DNA of 47,274 nucleotides from Fidelibacterota bacterium (GCA_024278595.1 JAJRSW010000010.1:1-47274), one strand, 5' to 3'. Positions 8,901 to 17,560 are shown, counted from the stretch's first letter. Numbers and translations: made by a program. The notes: generated by a model not told the origin, from the letters alone.

Positions 8901-11900
8901 CGCTCATCTCTGGCGTTGTGGTTCCGGTTCCCTGAATGTCAAAAGTATAGGGACTTTCGTTTTGGTCACTGTTATTAATAGAAACCTGAGCTTCACGAAG
9001 ACCTGTTCCAGAGGGATTAAAAGTGATTGACAGGATCACTGAGCTACTGGGTGCTACCAACGAGGCCGGCTCGGTGGTAACACTAAAATCGCCAGCGTGA
9101 GCACCCGAGATGCTAATAATCGGGGTTTCCCCCAGTACCAGATCATCCGTACCCAGATTGTGAATGATATAGCTCTGGACAGCTGTAAAGCCCCCGATCA
9201 CCTCAATACTGCCAAAATCGGTTCCATCACTGACCCCCGGTGAAGTGTCACCGTCAGGAATACTGATATTATTTCCCTTGATATCGATTTCAGATTGAGA
9301 ATTAGGATCGTAGATCCCAGAACCCTGGATGGTGAAGGTATAGGGAGATTCGTCAGAATCATTATTTTCAATACTGATGATTGCCTGCCGGATACCCAGG
9401 GCAGCCGGAGAAAAGGTAACCTCAAAGGATGTAGTAGCACTATCAATGGCAATGGAAGTAGAGGGGCTGCTGGAAATACTAAATTCAGAAGCATTGGCTC
9501 CGGTAAGGTTAACATAAGGCGGTGGACCGGTTAGATGTAGAACAGCGTACCCGATATTTCGAATAACAAATTGAGTTGTGGTTGGAACGCCCGATATCTC
9601 GGCGGTTCCCAGGTCGGTAAAGTCAGTCGTACCGGGGGAACTGTCACCACTTATGATCACATTGCCATTCCCCAAAACCTCGATCTCTTCATCAAGGGTG
9701 GATGTGCCCAAGCCTTCAAGGGCAAAATTATAGGGGTTTTCATCAGCGTCATCGTTGGGTATTGTTATGGTCGCTGACCGCACACCTGTGGTGGTCGGGT
9801 TAAAGCTTATTTCAAAAGTGATTGTTCCCGAAGCTGCCACAGTACTGGCGCTTGGCTGTTGAGCTACCAGGAAATCACCCGCATTGACACCAGTGATCTG
9901 GACTATTGGCAACCCGGTCAAGTTTAACACACCCGAACCAGTGTTGCGGATTATGAAGCTATGGGTCACCAGGCCCGTAATAATATCCTGGCTGCCGAAA
10001 TCGGTGAGATCGTTAACTGAAGGAGTGGCATCACCATCGGCGATAAATTCCGCACCTGCCTGGATACCCATTTCAGGGAAGGATGTCCCGGTTCCCTGGA
10101 TGTTAAAAGTATAGGGGTTTTCATCGGTGTCAGAGTTGGCTATGGTTAGCATGGCAGTCCGCAGTCCATCAGCTGCAGGATCGAAACGAACGACAAAGCT
10201 GGTTGAGTCACCGTTGGCAATAGGCGTTACGGCGGCCACGGGAACGGTAAACTCAGCAGCGTGGGTACCGCTGACACTAACATAGGGAGTAGTACCGGTA
10301 AGATCCATAGAGGCCGTGCCAGAATTCAAAACAGTAAAAGTGACAAAGGTGACGCCAGTGACCAGATCAGCACTCCCAAAGTCAGTAGAATCCGCTGTGG
10401 TCGGTGAGTCATCACCATCGATAATATAGGTGTTATTTCCTTTTACTGCGATCTCGGGAGCCAGTCCCGTACCTTGAATATCAAAATCGTAAGGATTCTC
10501 ATTGGCATCAGTATTGGAAATAGTCAACACTGCTGATCGGAGCCCGCCTTCACTGGGGTCAAAGGTGATCTGGAACGTGGTGGTGTTTCCGGAAGCAATG
10601 GTTGTGGCAGGGAGTGTTGTTAGTGAGAAATCAGCAGCATGGTTACCTGAAATAGCCACAAGTGGAGCACCGTTCAAGGTCAGGTCGGGTCCACTGAGGT
10701 TTTCAACTGTAAAGGTGTGTACCACGGCCCCACCGTAGATCAGAGTGGAACCAAAATCTGTATCATCAGCGGTGGCGGGGGAGGTATCACCATCTAATAT
10801 ATTTACACCATTGCCAGTAATATTCATCTCGGGGTCGGTCAACTGGTATACACCGGCATCAAAACTGGAGTTAAAGACGCCACTGGTCAGCGTGAAGGCT
10901 CCAGACTGGCCAGAACTCGTGTTGACATCACTATCTACTGCATCATTACCACCGGCGTTTTGAGGTGAAAAGACATAACCGGCCGGAACGTTGGTAAAGT
11001 ACAAACGGTAAGTCGTTCCCGAATTAAGGCCCGAAAAGACATAGTAGCCATAAGCATCAGTAGTGGTGGTGGCCACGCTGGCACCGCCATCGATCCTGAT
11101 CTCCACGTCAATTCCAGGCACACCTGCTTCACCCGCATCCTGAATTCCATCCTCATCCGTATCAAGCCAGACAAAGTCACCCACACCGGTGGCTGTGTAG
11201 CCAGCATCCAGGCCGTCATCAATACTACCCACTTCCACAAAGAAGGAAGCTGTTTCGCCAGTAGCGGGATCAGCATCACTATCCAGAATATCGTTACCAC
11301 CCTGATCTTTGACTGTAAGAGCAAAACCAGCGGGCGCCCCGGTAAAAGCCAAGTAGTATTCAGAAGGTGATAAATTCTGGAAGGAGTATTCGCCATTCTC
11401 ATCGGTGGTGGTTGAGGCTACAAAAGTGATATCGATACCATATAGAGAGACGGTCACACCCGGCAAGCCTGTTTCGCTGGCATCCTGGACACCATCTCCA
11501 TCTGCATCAATCCAGACCTTGTTCCCAACCTCTCCAGTGGTGGGCAAGGGTGCTTCGGCCAGGGGACATGAAGCACCATCACTCTTATTTAAATTTGCTT
11601 CAGCCTGTCCCACAAAAACACTGGTGCTACTGTTAACATTGATCTTATACATATGACCACTTTGGCTATTGGTGGTATAGATATAGCCATCGTTCGCAGA
11701 CCAGGCAGCACCATAATAAGCACTGTTTGTACCAATGCTATACCCGTCTGCCAGGCGACCTGTAAGCGAAGTTGTAGAGACACTATTGGCAATAGGATCG
11801 TACTTATAAAGCAGTGTGGTGTGAATTCCATAGAAATTACCATCGGAACTCAGATAAGCCATATCAATGGGCAACCAATTTACTCCGCCCGTGTTTTGGC

Positions 11901-14748
11901 TACTGACCGTGCCTTCGCTGGCATCAAAAATAGAAATGTTGTCACCGTTCCCATTCCAAAAATACAGCTCACCTGACTCATTAAAATCTGCTCTCCAGGA
12001 CTGGTAGGGGATGGTCACGCTGGATAGGACCGTAATGCTTCCAGTTCCATCTACACGGATAATTTTATCGCCGGCAATATCAGCATCCATTTCAAAGCCA
12101 TAGAGCAGTCCGTCTTCAAGGTTATAACCCATTCCATTGATGTGGTATCCGGCAGTAGCAATGGTGGTATAGGTGTAGGGGCTGGTGCTGGCATCTAGAT
12201 AAGTAATGGTGCCATTATCGCCAAAAATATGAAAGAAGTTGGGTACACAAGCCAAAGGCGAACCAGGTCCAGTACCGTTTCCCTGAATGGCGAAACTATA
12301 GGGGCTCTCGTCATTATCATCACTGGTGATTGAGACGCTGGCATTTCTCAACCCAACCTGATTTGGGTCAAAAGAGATGGTGAAAGTCGTACTGCCGTTA
12401 GCGCTGACTGTTGATGATGGCAGGCTGGTAACAGCGTATTCAGTGGCGGCGTCACCCAAAATATTTACCAGGGGCGTTCCGGTCAGGTTTAAGGTGGTAG
12501 TACCGGAGTTGTGGATCGTGTAGGTAACATAACTAACACCCAGGCTGGCCGTTACATCACCAAAATAAGTGCTGTCCGTGAGACTGGGGCTGGCATCTCC
12601 AGCGACGATCTCCAGGCCATTTCCCGTTACCTGTATCTCCGGAGCAGTAGCCCCATCTCCCTGTAAAGTGAAGGTATAGGGACTTTCATCGGCATCATTG
12701 TTTTCAATACTTACATAGGCTGATCGCGTTCCACCAGCCGAAGGATTAAAAGATACTGTAAATGAAACAGTTCCACTGGGAGCAACAGGAGAGCTGGGCT
12801 GCTGGCTTATGGTAAAATCACTTGAGTGCGCCCCGGCAATGCTTACCAGAGGTGAGCTGGTGAGCAACAGATCTTCGCTACCATCATTATCAATGGTGAA
12901 TGTTTGGCTGGTGCTGGCGCCATCAACGGCAATGGAGCCAAAGTCTGTTCCGTCGCTTGCTGAAGGGCTGTTGTCGCCGTCAGAGATGCTGATCAGGTTA
13001 CCCTGGATATTGATCTCAGACAGGGGAGCGGTGGCATAAGTACCAGTGCCCTGGATCGCGAAAGAATAACTTCCTTCATTAAGGTCGTTGTTGTCAATGG
13101 TCAGGGTTGCCAAACGGGCTCCAGAAGTAATGGGATCAAAAGCAATCTGAAAGCTGGTGCTGCCTCCAGGAGAAACAGAACTGGCTGGAGCAGTAAATAC
13201 ACTATAATCACCAGCATGGGTTCCGCTGATGTTGACCAGGGGCCAGGAGCCATTGAGGTTTAAGGTGGCCGGTCCCGTATTGTAGATGATATAGGTGACG
13301 ATGTGGGTGTTCCCGACCTGGATGGAACCCAGATCGGTTGAATCTGTGGTGGTTGGTAAAAGATCATTGTTTGCGATGGTGACCGAGTTCCCTTTAATAT
13401 CAATTTCCGGGTTTAAGGTTCCAGTTCCCTGGACCGCAAAAGTATAGGGACTTTCGTCACCATCATCATTGGTAATGGAAAAGGTGGCCTGGCGTAAGCC
13501 CGTTGTACTGGGGTCAAAGGTCACCTGAAAGGTTTGACTGCCACCCTGAGCCGCCACGGTGCTTGAAGATGGCTGTTGACTGACAATGAATTCTGATGCA
13601 TGGGCACCACTCACCGCCACAATTGGAGAGCCTGTTAGTGCCAGACTCCCGGAACCGGAATTGTAGATGGTAAAGGTGTGTGTGTTTGCACCGCCGTAAA
13701 TATCTGCCTCAGCAAAATCAGTATCATCGGTACTGGATGGCGCCGTGTCACCATCAGAAATAGATGAGCCCTGGCCTTGGATATCTATTTCCGGAACAGC
13801 AGTACCAGTACCCTGAACGTTAAAAGTGTAGGGGTTCTCATCAGCATCGTTGTTTGAGATTGAAACTGTTGCAAGGCGGGTTCCAGAGGCACTGGGATCA
13901 AAAGTAATCTGGAAAACAGAACTACCGCCACTGGCATTGATACTGACATCGGGTTGAGCTGTAATGGTAAAATCTGCAGCGTGGGAGCCCGTGATAGCCA
14001 CGATGGGACTGCCATTCAGGTTCAGACTGCCATTACCGGTGTTGGAAATAGTAAAGGTATGCTCAACGGAACCGGAAACAATATCGGCACTGCCAAAATA
14101 GGTGTCGTCAGTGACGCTGGGTGATGTGTCCCCATCAAAGATAGAGGTGCTGTTTCCAGAGACATCCATCTCTGAATACAGCGGTATGGTTACATTAAGA
14201 GAATAGTCTTCAACCTCACCATCAAACCCGGTTTCACAACTTGTTGGGTACGAATTCCATTTTGTTGACACCCGCATGATGGTGGAACCAAGAGTCGCCA
14301 GAGCAGGAACAGTGATGGTCAGGGGTGACAAAGAAGTGGGGCCGTTGGAAATATTGGTGGCTGTTCCCAAAGTATAAGACTCTCCAGCATCATTAAAGTC
14401 TTGATCTTGATTCCAGTCGATCCAGACCATGGTATATACTGTATAATTACCATCAGTATTGACATTAACAGTTAAGTCGTAAGAAGATGATTGCGCCACA
14501 CTTGTTGATATTCCAGTAAAATCTGAATAAGCATTGTCCTCAATTGGTGTCGCATTATTGATGGTGTTGAAAACGACTTGTCTGGTTACGGTGGTATAGC
14601 CATCCGAACCGTTTCCCACAGAAGTACATTGGGCTGACAATTTGGCGCTATTCAAAAACAAGAACAAAGCAACCAGAACGATGTTTGATATGCCAGAAGC
14701 GGGCTTTCCTAAATACCGCAAAAAGGTCGTAGAACGAAAAATGAACAC
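5992..14748 (-). CDS. Giant choice-of-anchor-D / SdrD B-like repeat surface protein
   Basis: A 2918-aa secreted protein. Residues 1-40 form a long signal peptide ending LSAQ. Next come a GEVED-type domain (about 41-190, ending GEVEDYSLNV), five choice-of-anchor-D-type repeats (about 190-830), a DUF6923-like segment (about 831-1068), two SdrD B-like Ig domains (about 1068-1301), six more anchor-D repeats (to about 2068), a second SdrD B pair (about 2069-2306), four more anchor-D repeats (to about 2815) and a DUF11-like end. Each anchor-D repeat is about 127 aa, opens like PEIDIQGNG...DGDTSP and closes like DADENPYTFNIQGTG. SdrD B units carry Asp-rich DADGDGVQD loops, probably calcium-binding. 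There is no T9SS sorting domain, LPXTG or membrane anchor. The start is GTG; the Shine-Dalgarno is weak. Probably an extended adhesin or stalk (inference). Confidence 0.92.
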   Translation of the reverse strand: MFIFRSTTFLRYLGKPASGISNIVLVALFLFLNSAKLSAQCTSVGNGSDGYTTVTRQVVFNTINNATPIEDNAYSDFTGISTSVAQSSSYDLTVNVNTDGNYTVYTMVWIDWNQDQDFNDAGESYTLGTATNISNGPTSLSPLTITVPALATLGSTIMRVSTKWNSYPTSCETGFDGEVEDYSLNVTIPLYSEMDVSGNSTSIFDGDTSPSVTDDTYFGSADIVSGSVEHTFTISNTGNGSLNLNGSPIVAITGSHAADFTITAQPDVSINASGGSSVFQITFDPSASGTRLATVSISNNDADENPYTFNVQGTGTAVPEIDIQGQGSSISDGDTAPSSTDDTDFAEADIYGGANTHTFTIYNSGSGSLALTGSPIVAVSGAHASEFIVSQQPSSSTVAAQGGSQTFQVTFDPSTTGLRQATFSITNDDGDESPYTFAVQGTGTLNPEIDIKGNSVTIANNDLLPTTTDSTDLGSIQVGNTHIVTYIIYNTGPATLNLNGSWPLVNISGTHAGDYSVFTAPASSVSPGGSTSFQIAFDPITSGARLATLTIDNNDLNEGSYSFAIQGTGTYATAPLSEINIQGNLISISDGDNSPSASDGTDFGSIAVDGASTSQTFTIDNDGSEDLLLTSSPLVSIAGAHSSDFTISQQPSSPVAPSGTVSFTVSFNPSAGGTRSAYVSIENNDADESPYTFTLQGDGATAPEIQVTGNGLEIVAGDASPSLTDSTYFGDVTASLGVSYVTYTIHNSGTTTLNLTGTPLVNILGDAATEYAVTSLPSSTVSANGSTTFTISFDPNQVGLRNASVSITSDDNDESPYSFAIQGNGTGPGSPLACVPNFFHIFGDNGTITYLDASTSPYTYTTIATAGYHINGMGYNLEDGLLYGFEMDADIAGDKIIRVDGTGSITVLSSVTIPYQSWRADFNESGELYFWNGNGDNISIFDASEGTVSSQNTGGVNWLPIDMAYLSSDGNFYGIHTTLLYKYDPIANSVSTTSLTGRLADGYSIGTNSAYYGAAWSANDGYIYTTNSQSGHMYKINVNSSTSVFVGQAEANLNKSDGASCPLAEAPLPTTGEVGNKVWIDADGDGVQDASETGLPGVTVSLYGIDITFVASTTTDENGEYSFQNLSPSEYYLAFTGAPAGFALTVKDQGGNDILDSDADPATGETASFFVEVGSIDDGLDAGYTATGVGDFVWLDTDEDGIQDAGEAGVPGIDVEIRIDGGASVATTTTDAYGYYVFSGLNSGTTYRLYFTNVPAGYVFSPQNAGGNDAVDSDVNTSSGQSGAFTLTSGVFNSSFDAGVYQLTDPEMNITGNGVNILDGDTSPATADDTDFGSTLIYGGAVVHTFTVENLSGPDLTLNGAPLVAISGNHAADFSLTTLPATTIASGNTTTFQITFDPSEGGLRSAVLTISNTDANENPYDFDIQGTGLAPEIAVKGNNTYIIDGDDSPTTADSTDFGSADLVTGVTFVTFTVLNSGTASMDLTGTTPYVSVSGTHAAEFTVPVAAVTPIANGDSTSFVVRFDPAADGLRTAMLTIANSDTDENPYTFNIQGTGTSFPEMGIQAGAEFIADGDATPSVNDLTDFGSQDIITGLVTHSFIIRNTGSGVLNLTGLPIVQITGVNAGDFLVAQQPSASTVAASGTITFEISFNPTTTGVRSATITIPNDDADENPYNFALEGLGTSTLDEEIEVLGNGNVIISGDSSPGTTDFTDLGTAEISGVPTTTQFVIRNIGYAVLHLTGPPPYVNLTGANASEFSISSSPSTSIAIDSATTSFEVTFSPAALGIRQAIISIENNDSDESPYTFTIQGSGIYDPNSQSEIDIKGNNISIPDGDTSPGVSDGTDFGSIEVIGGFTAVQSYIIHNLGTDDLVLGETPIISISGAHAGDFSVTTEPASLVAPSSSVILSITFNPSGTGLREAQVSINNSDQNESPYTFDIQGTGTTTPEMSVSGNSLTISNGDTSPSLTDSTSYGDVDITSGTRSVTYTIYNSGNTSLTIGTISFLGTNAADFSISSAPAATVNTGSSTPFVVEFNPSAVGSRKATISISNNDPDESPYLFDILGNGTSPEIGVIGNLVWLDNDGDGIQDATENGLAGITVSLYDSGDNLISSVISGADGSYIFESLASANYYLIFSNPPTGFTLSPLDQGGDNALDSDADPNNSGKTTTFFLGIGATDNTWDAGFKATGVGDYVWLDVNADGTQDAGEAGVPGIDVEIKIDGGASVATTTTDASGYYSFTGLSAQTYRLYFTGLPAGYVFSPQNAGGDDTVDSDINTTTGQSGAVPVSSNVFNATIDAGVYQQSEPEISLKGNNVNITDGDTSPSTTDHTDFGSVDAQVDSVIHTFKIFNGNGATLTLNGTPRVSISGTHAAEFYVKVQPSATVASNDSTSFDIRFIPTAEGLRTATVSIANTDANENPFNFSVWGYGLASEIQVSGNGTVISDGDTTATASDHTDFGTEDISTGSQAQIFTILNTGNANLILTAPAPHVVITGDHASDFTITAAPISPIASNNTSTFTVTFDPTAEGIRTATISLANNDLDENPYNFTIQGIGSATPEIDVQGNGEFIATGDSSPIASDSTDFSSLDILTGISIHTFTILNSGSGTLSLTGGPMVALSGTHAGDFLVNTQPVSSSVAANGGTVSFDVTFDPTSVGLRTATISIASDDGDENPFTFSIQGTGIASSEIDLVGNSLSIVNGDITPGVSDSTRFDSTIVDSAFSVGFTINNAGSAALNLLGSAPYVTLSGSHAADFSIIQSPSAIILAGGGSSEFRIAFSPSAEGERSATVSIASDDDNENPYTFAISGFGLPMPLPELSLAETVDLSVAAPGDTLTYTVVYSNVGAGLATSVIIIEDIPVETVYLSNSAAGSNMVIEFSHDNGSNYDVSQLAPVTHVRFTRTLSLAAGGNGTVTFKVVVD
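7830..8545 (-). repeat. Second SdrD B-like domain pair (copy of 10840-11545)
   Basis: This segment inside the giant gene encodes SdrD B units 3 and 4 (residues about 2069-2306). It aligns with the pair at 10840-11545 at an offset very close to 3000 bases; for example, the ACACCGGCATC core lies at about 7852 and 10850. Units 2 and 4 share GEAGVPGIDVEI and IDGGASVATTTTDA. This points to duplication of a block made of an SdrD B pair plus anchor-D repeats. Confidence 0.75.
10840..11545 (-). repeat. First SdrD B-like domain pair
   Basis: Encodes SdrD B units 1 and 2 (residues about 1068-1301), which follow the DUF6923-like segment. The second unit is the close match of the unit at 7830-8190, in both protein and DNA. 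The first units of each pair (DADGDGVQDASETGLPG and DNDGDGIQDATENGLAG) are also alike. Confidence 0.75.
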
Positions 14749-14789
14749 GGTTTCATTTTTCTTGTCAGTCTGAGAGTGGGTTGTAATGT

Positions 14790-14921
14790 TCAGTTTTCCA
14801 GATCCTTAAGATGGTCTTCATCAGCTCGTCCAACCGTCTGTTGCTCATGCTCTAACGAAGAGTGGAGCGATGGCCGGCCGTATATAGGAGTGAAATCAGT
14901 TTGATAATAAGCCTTTTTCAT
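14790..14921 (-). CDS. Possible small ORF (43 aa) in the giant gene's leader
   Basis: An ATG at 14921 opens a 43-codon frame, beginning MKKAYYQTDFTPIYG and ending DHLKDLEN, which stops 41 bases before the GTG of the giant gene and is in another frame. The protein is hydrophilic with no signal peptide, and I do not recognise it. There is no good Shine-Dalgarno (only AGAG about 5 bases upstream). It could be a leader peptide, a small protein or chance. Confidence 0.2.
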   Translation of the reverse strand: MKKAYYQTDFTPIYGRPSLHSSLEHEQQTVGRADEDHLKDLEN

Positions 14922-15075
14922 AATCTCTATATATATGTCAAAGGTCGTGCCACCACTAAAACCACGAGTTACTAGTTTGTTTTTACAGGAGATAAGTGGG
15001 ATTTATGGTGGGGTTCCAGATGTTGGAGTGTTAGATATATATGACAGGATATTTCGTGCTGTCGGCTTTTATTGA

Positions 15076-15101
15076 CCGAGGGCGGTACCACCCACTGTTG
15101 T
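15076..15101 (-). promoter_or_regulatory. T-box-antiterminator-like / GGTACC palindrome element
   Basis: On the minus strand the sequence reads AACAGTGGGTGGTACCGCCC. It contains the GGGTGGTACCGC string typical of T-box antiterminators, preceded by AAC as in many T-boxes. The same bases form a near-perfect palindrome around GGTACC, so a protein operator is an equally simple reading. I could not identify a stem I, a specifier loop or a clean terminator, and the downstream gene is not an amino-acid gene. Low confidence. Confidence 0.22.
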
Positions 15102-15259
15102 CCCTGATACTGAGAGAGGCTTGACGTTTTCAGTTAAAGCAGAAAGGGGCTTCGAATCCAGCGCTTGTGAAGTAAAAAAAGCTTTGGCGGATATAAAAAA
15201 AAGAGATAAAATAGCGCCCCCGGCAGACCTGTTCTTGGCATAAATTAGTAGGGCGGAAA

Positions 15260-15622
15260 TTATAATCCCAGCCTACGGTGCTCTTTTTTGTTTAGCGTCC
15301 TGACAACCAAAGCGTATGAATCCTCGATGAGTTTTTTCAGGAGACCCGGGTCAAGAGAGCCATCCAGGGTCACTGTGTTCCAGTGGTCCTTGTTCATGTG
15401 ATATCCAGGAATGACAGCTTTAAACTGTGACCTTAGGATCAGGGCATCCTCAGGGTCGCACTTAAGATTTATAGTGAGGGGTTTCTGGTCGATGCTCATC
15501 AATGCAAACATTTTATTTGCGACCTTAAACACCGGAGTTTTATCATCAAAAGGAAATGACAGCGAAGCGTCATTAAAATTAAGGAGTACCTTTTCAATTT
15601 CTTTATAATTCAACTGGTGCAC
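15260..15622 (-). CDS. MmcQ/YjbR family protein
   Basis: A 120-aa protein that matches the YjbR/MmcQ family over its whole length. It has the N-terminal helix, FPFDDKTPVFKVANKMFALM (about residues 23-42), a strand with LTINLKCDPEDALILR, and the HMNKDHWNTVTLDG segment (about 74-88), ending with a helix containing SYALVVRTL. The fold is CyaY-like, often annotated as DNA-binding, but the cellular role is not established. The start is GTG at 15622, with an in-frame TTG three codons later as an alternative. It lies 142 bases downstream of the trpF-like gene on the same strand. Confidence 0.88.
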   Translation of the reverse strand: MHQLNYKEIEKVLLNFNDASLSFPFDDKTPVFKVANKMFALMSIDQKPLTINLKCDPEDALILRSQFKAVIPGYHMNKDHWNTVTLDGSLDPGLLKKLIEDSYALVVRTLNKKEHRRLGL

Positions 15623-15764
15623 CCCAGATTCTTTCGGTTTTGTGTGTCAGGTTTGTTGAGCATGGCTGTGAGATCAAAAAGACCAACCAGACGATTTTGT
15701 GCAACTCCTGAACCCTTTCGGGTTGCAAGAGCAGGACACATTGAGGCTTTGAGGACAGGTTGGT

Positions 15765-16427
15765 TCACAGCTTTCCGCAGGTTAGGTTCCCCATTAATTT
15801 TTGCAGCTTTAGCGGGTCTAAATTGCCGGCTGTTCTGACCCCGCTACACAGGTCTACACCCGCGGGCGAAACACGATCAACAGCCTGTTGAATATTACCG
15901 GAATTTAAGCCACCCGCCAGTAAGACCGGCAGGGTGCTTCGGACACAAATTTCACGACTTATTTCCCAGTCATGCGTAGTACCGGTTCCGCCTAAATTTT
16001 TTAAAGCGCCAGAGGGATTTCCGGAATCCAGGAGTATGAATTGAACCAGATCACTGTAACCCAACGCCTCGTCAATAGCTGTCTTATCCTGAACATGAAT
16101 AACCTGAATTAGCTGAGTTACCGGAAGCATTTTTTTCAACAGGATCAACTCCCGGGTAGGCAGACGATCTACAAGTTGTACTCCCCAGGTACCGACCTGC
16201 AAATGTTGCCGGTAAATGTCATGGGCATTAACCTTGCTGGTAAGCAAAATACTTTTTGATCCCGGCGCTAATTGACCAACGATCTGCGAGATGTTTTCCA
16301 GGGTGATAACCCCTGGACCACTGGGCATTTTAGAAACAAACCCCAGGAGGTCAGCACCAAGTTTCCGGGCCAGTTCCGCCTCCTTCAGAGACTGGATACA
16401 ACATACTTTAACGAAGGGGGCTAGCAT
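15765..16427 (-). CDS. trpF: Phosphoribosylanthranilate isomerase-like protein (TrpF family)
   Basis: A 220-aa TIM-barrel protein. TrpF catalyses the Amadori rearrangement of N-(5'-phosphoribosyl)anthranilate in tryptophan synthesis. Expected landmarks are present: the catalytic Cys at residue 9 (KVCCIQS, where most TrpFs have KICGI), the general-acid Asp at 134 (LLDSG), GGTG at about 146-149 with DW following, AGGLNSGNI at about 171-179, and GVDLCSGVRT near the end for phosphate binding. The Gly-to-Cys change after the catalytic Cys is unusual. No other trp gene is in the window; it sits alone 140 bases downstream of lpxK. A related isomerase activity cannot be excluded. Confidence 0.8.
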   Translation of the reverse strand: MLAPFVKVCCIQSLKEAELARKLGADLLGFVSKMPSGPGVITLENISQIVGQLAPGSKSILLTSKVNAHDIYRQHLQVGTWGVQLVDRLPTRELILLKKMLPVTQLIQVIHVQDKTAIDEALGYSDLVQFILLDSGNPSGALKNLGGTGTTHDWEISREICVRSTLPVLLAGGLNSGNIQQAVDRVSPAGVDLCSGVRTAGNLDPLKLQKLMGNLTCGKL

Positions 16428-16567
16428 CCCAGAGCCCAGTTCTCATGAAAAACACAAAATGTTTGAAACTTGGACCAAATTAGCTCAACAACAGGACTAA
16501 CTGAGTGAGTACTGGGGGCTAAGCAGGCTAATAATGGAGCAAGCTTTAGAATATGCACAGTAAAAAA

Positions 16568-17560
16568 TTAGTTAAAGTTTTGCTTTAACAGGGCGATTAG
16601 CGGGGACGGCAGCGCTGTTTTAACATGGATAAAGTAGATGTTTTGCGCTTGACAAAACCCCGGCTCCAGCTTGATGAAATCCTTCTGGGTGGTGATCCAG
16701 TAGGCACATGAGATCCGGCTTATCTGATCAAGTTGTTTTGGTCCGTAAAGCGTATGATCCGAAAAAATAATCCGTGCTTTTGCTGACCTGTGATGCTGTT
16801 GTACCGACTCAAAAAAATGATGCGGATTCCCCAGTCCGGCGAACAGTCCGAAGGACCCTTTTAAGCTTGATAAAGCATGCTTGTTTCCAGCCTGATCTAC
16901 CACGTTTTCAGCCAGGTCAAAATGAAGATTAAGGTTCGAAGATTTTTGCCTTCCCGCCTTACTGAACAGTGTCAGGTCTGCCCGATCCAGGCCAGAAAAA
17001 GGCTCCCGGAATTTACCCCATGGAAGTAGGTGACCAACCTGATCGCCAGGCTGATCCAGCAGTAAAATATTCAGGTCCCGGTGCAGGCGACGGTGCTGAA
17101 AACCATCATCCAAAATGATGACATCCGGCGAAAAATGATCCTGCAAATAACGCGCACCAATCACGCGATCTTCTGCAACGACAACGGGAACTCCAGGATG
17201 GTTTTTTGCAATTAAAAAAGCCTCATCGCCAGCAGTAAAAGGGTCACCTTTTAACCGGGATTTATCCGACACCAAAAACAGACCTTTGGAGCTGCGTCCA
17301 TACCCCCGGGATAAAACTGAAGGTATTTTCTGGAGGTCTTTAAAGTACTCTATCAGCGCTTGCACCAGGATGGTTTTTCCACTTCCCCCGGTGGAAAGAT
17401 TGCCAACTGATATGACGGGCGTTGCCACTCCGTGTGTTTTAAATATCCCCCGATCATAAAATAAATTTCTTGCTCTTATGACCGATCCATAAATAATGGA
17501 CAGCAAGATTCGGAGGGGTAAAAACCAGGAAGCTGTGAATAAATAATTAATAATTATCAC
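16568..17560 (-). CDS. lpxK: Tetraacyldisaccharide 4'-kinase LpxK
   Basis: A 330-aa inner-membrane-associated kinase that adds the 4'-phosphate to tetraacyldisaccharide-1-phosphate, giving lipid IVA. The N-terminal hydrophobic segment (about 5-25) is the usual membrane anchor. The P-loop GNLSTGGSGKT is at residues 53-63, and DDGFQHRRLHRD carries the family's conserved DDGFQH motif. The length is normal. The start is GTG, 8 bases after the stop of the DUF374 acyltransferase gene, and the genes lpxB-DUF374-lpxK are packed with gaps of 3 and 8 bases, so they form one operon. Confidence 0.95.
   Translation of the reverse strand: MIIINYLFTASWFLPLRILLSIIYGSVIRARNLFYDRGIFKTHGVATPVISVGNLSTGGSGKTILVQALIEYFKDLQKIPSVLSRGYGRSSKGLFLVSDKSRLKGDPFTAGDEAFLIAKNHPGVPVVVAEDRVIGARYLQDHFSPDVIILDDGFQHRRLHRDLNILLLDQPGDQVGHLLPWGKFREPFSGLDRADLTLFSKAGRQKSSNLNLHFDLAENVVDQAGNKHALSSLKGSFGLFAGLGNPHHFFESVQQHHRSAKARIIFSDHTLYGPKQLDQISRISCAYWITTQKDFIKLEPGFCQAQNIYFIHVKTALPSPLIALLKQNFN

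Larger units (their letters stand above)
14749..15259 (-). other. 511-base leader/intergenic region upstream of giant gene
   Basis: No conventional gene fills this stretch. It is the only upstream region available to the giant gene and probably holds its promoter. Read on the minus strand it contains a GGGTGGTACCGCCC element (about 15080-15093), a second GTGGTGGCACGACC segment (about 14943-14956), a TTTGACATATATATAG segment and a 43-codon small frame (14790-14921). Runs of seven to nine A on the plus strand (15174-15180, 15195-15203) are T-runs on the minus strand and could end transcription arriving from the yjbR-like gene. Confidence 0.5.

Noticed and set aside
7830-11545. Possibility that the repeated DNA in the giant gene is a CRISPR or mobile repeat.
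   Set aside because: The repeats are in frame, encode Ig-like domains and vary by codon changes, as expected of protein domain duplication.
6270-14015. Many long frames opposite or out of phase with the giant gene.
   Set aside because: They mirror its repetitive coding sequence; none has a start site, signal or motif of its own.
15145-15165. tRNA T-arm-like string (CTTCGAATCC).
   Set aside because: No acceptor, D or anticodon arms can be built around it.
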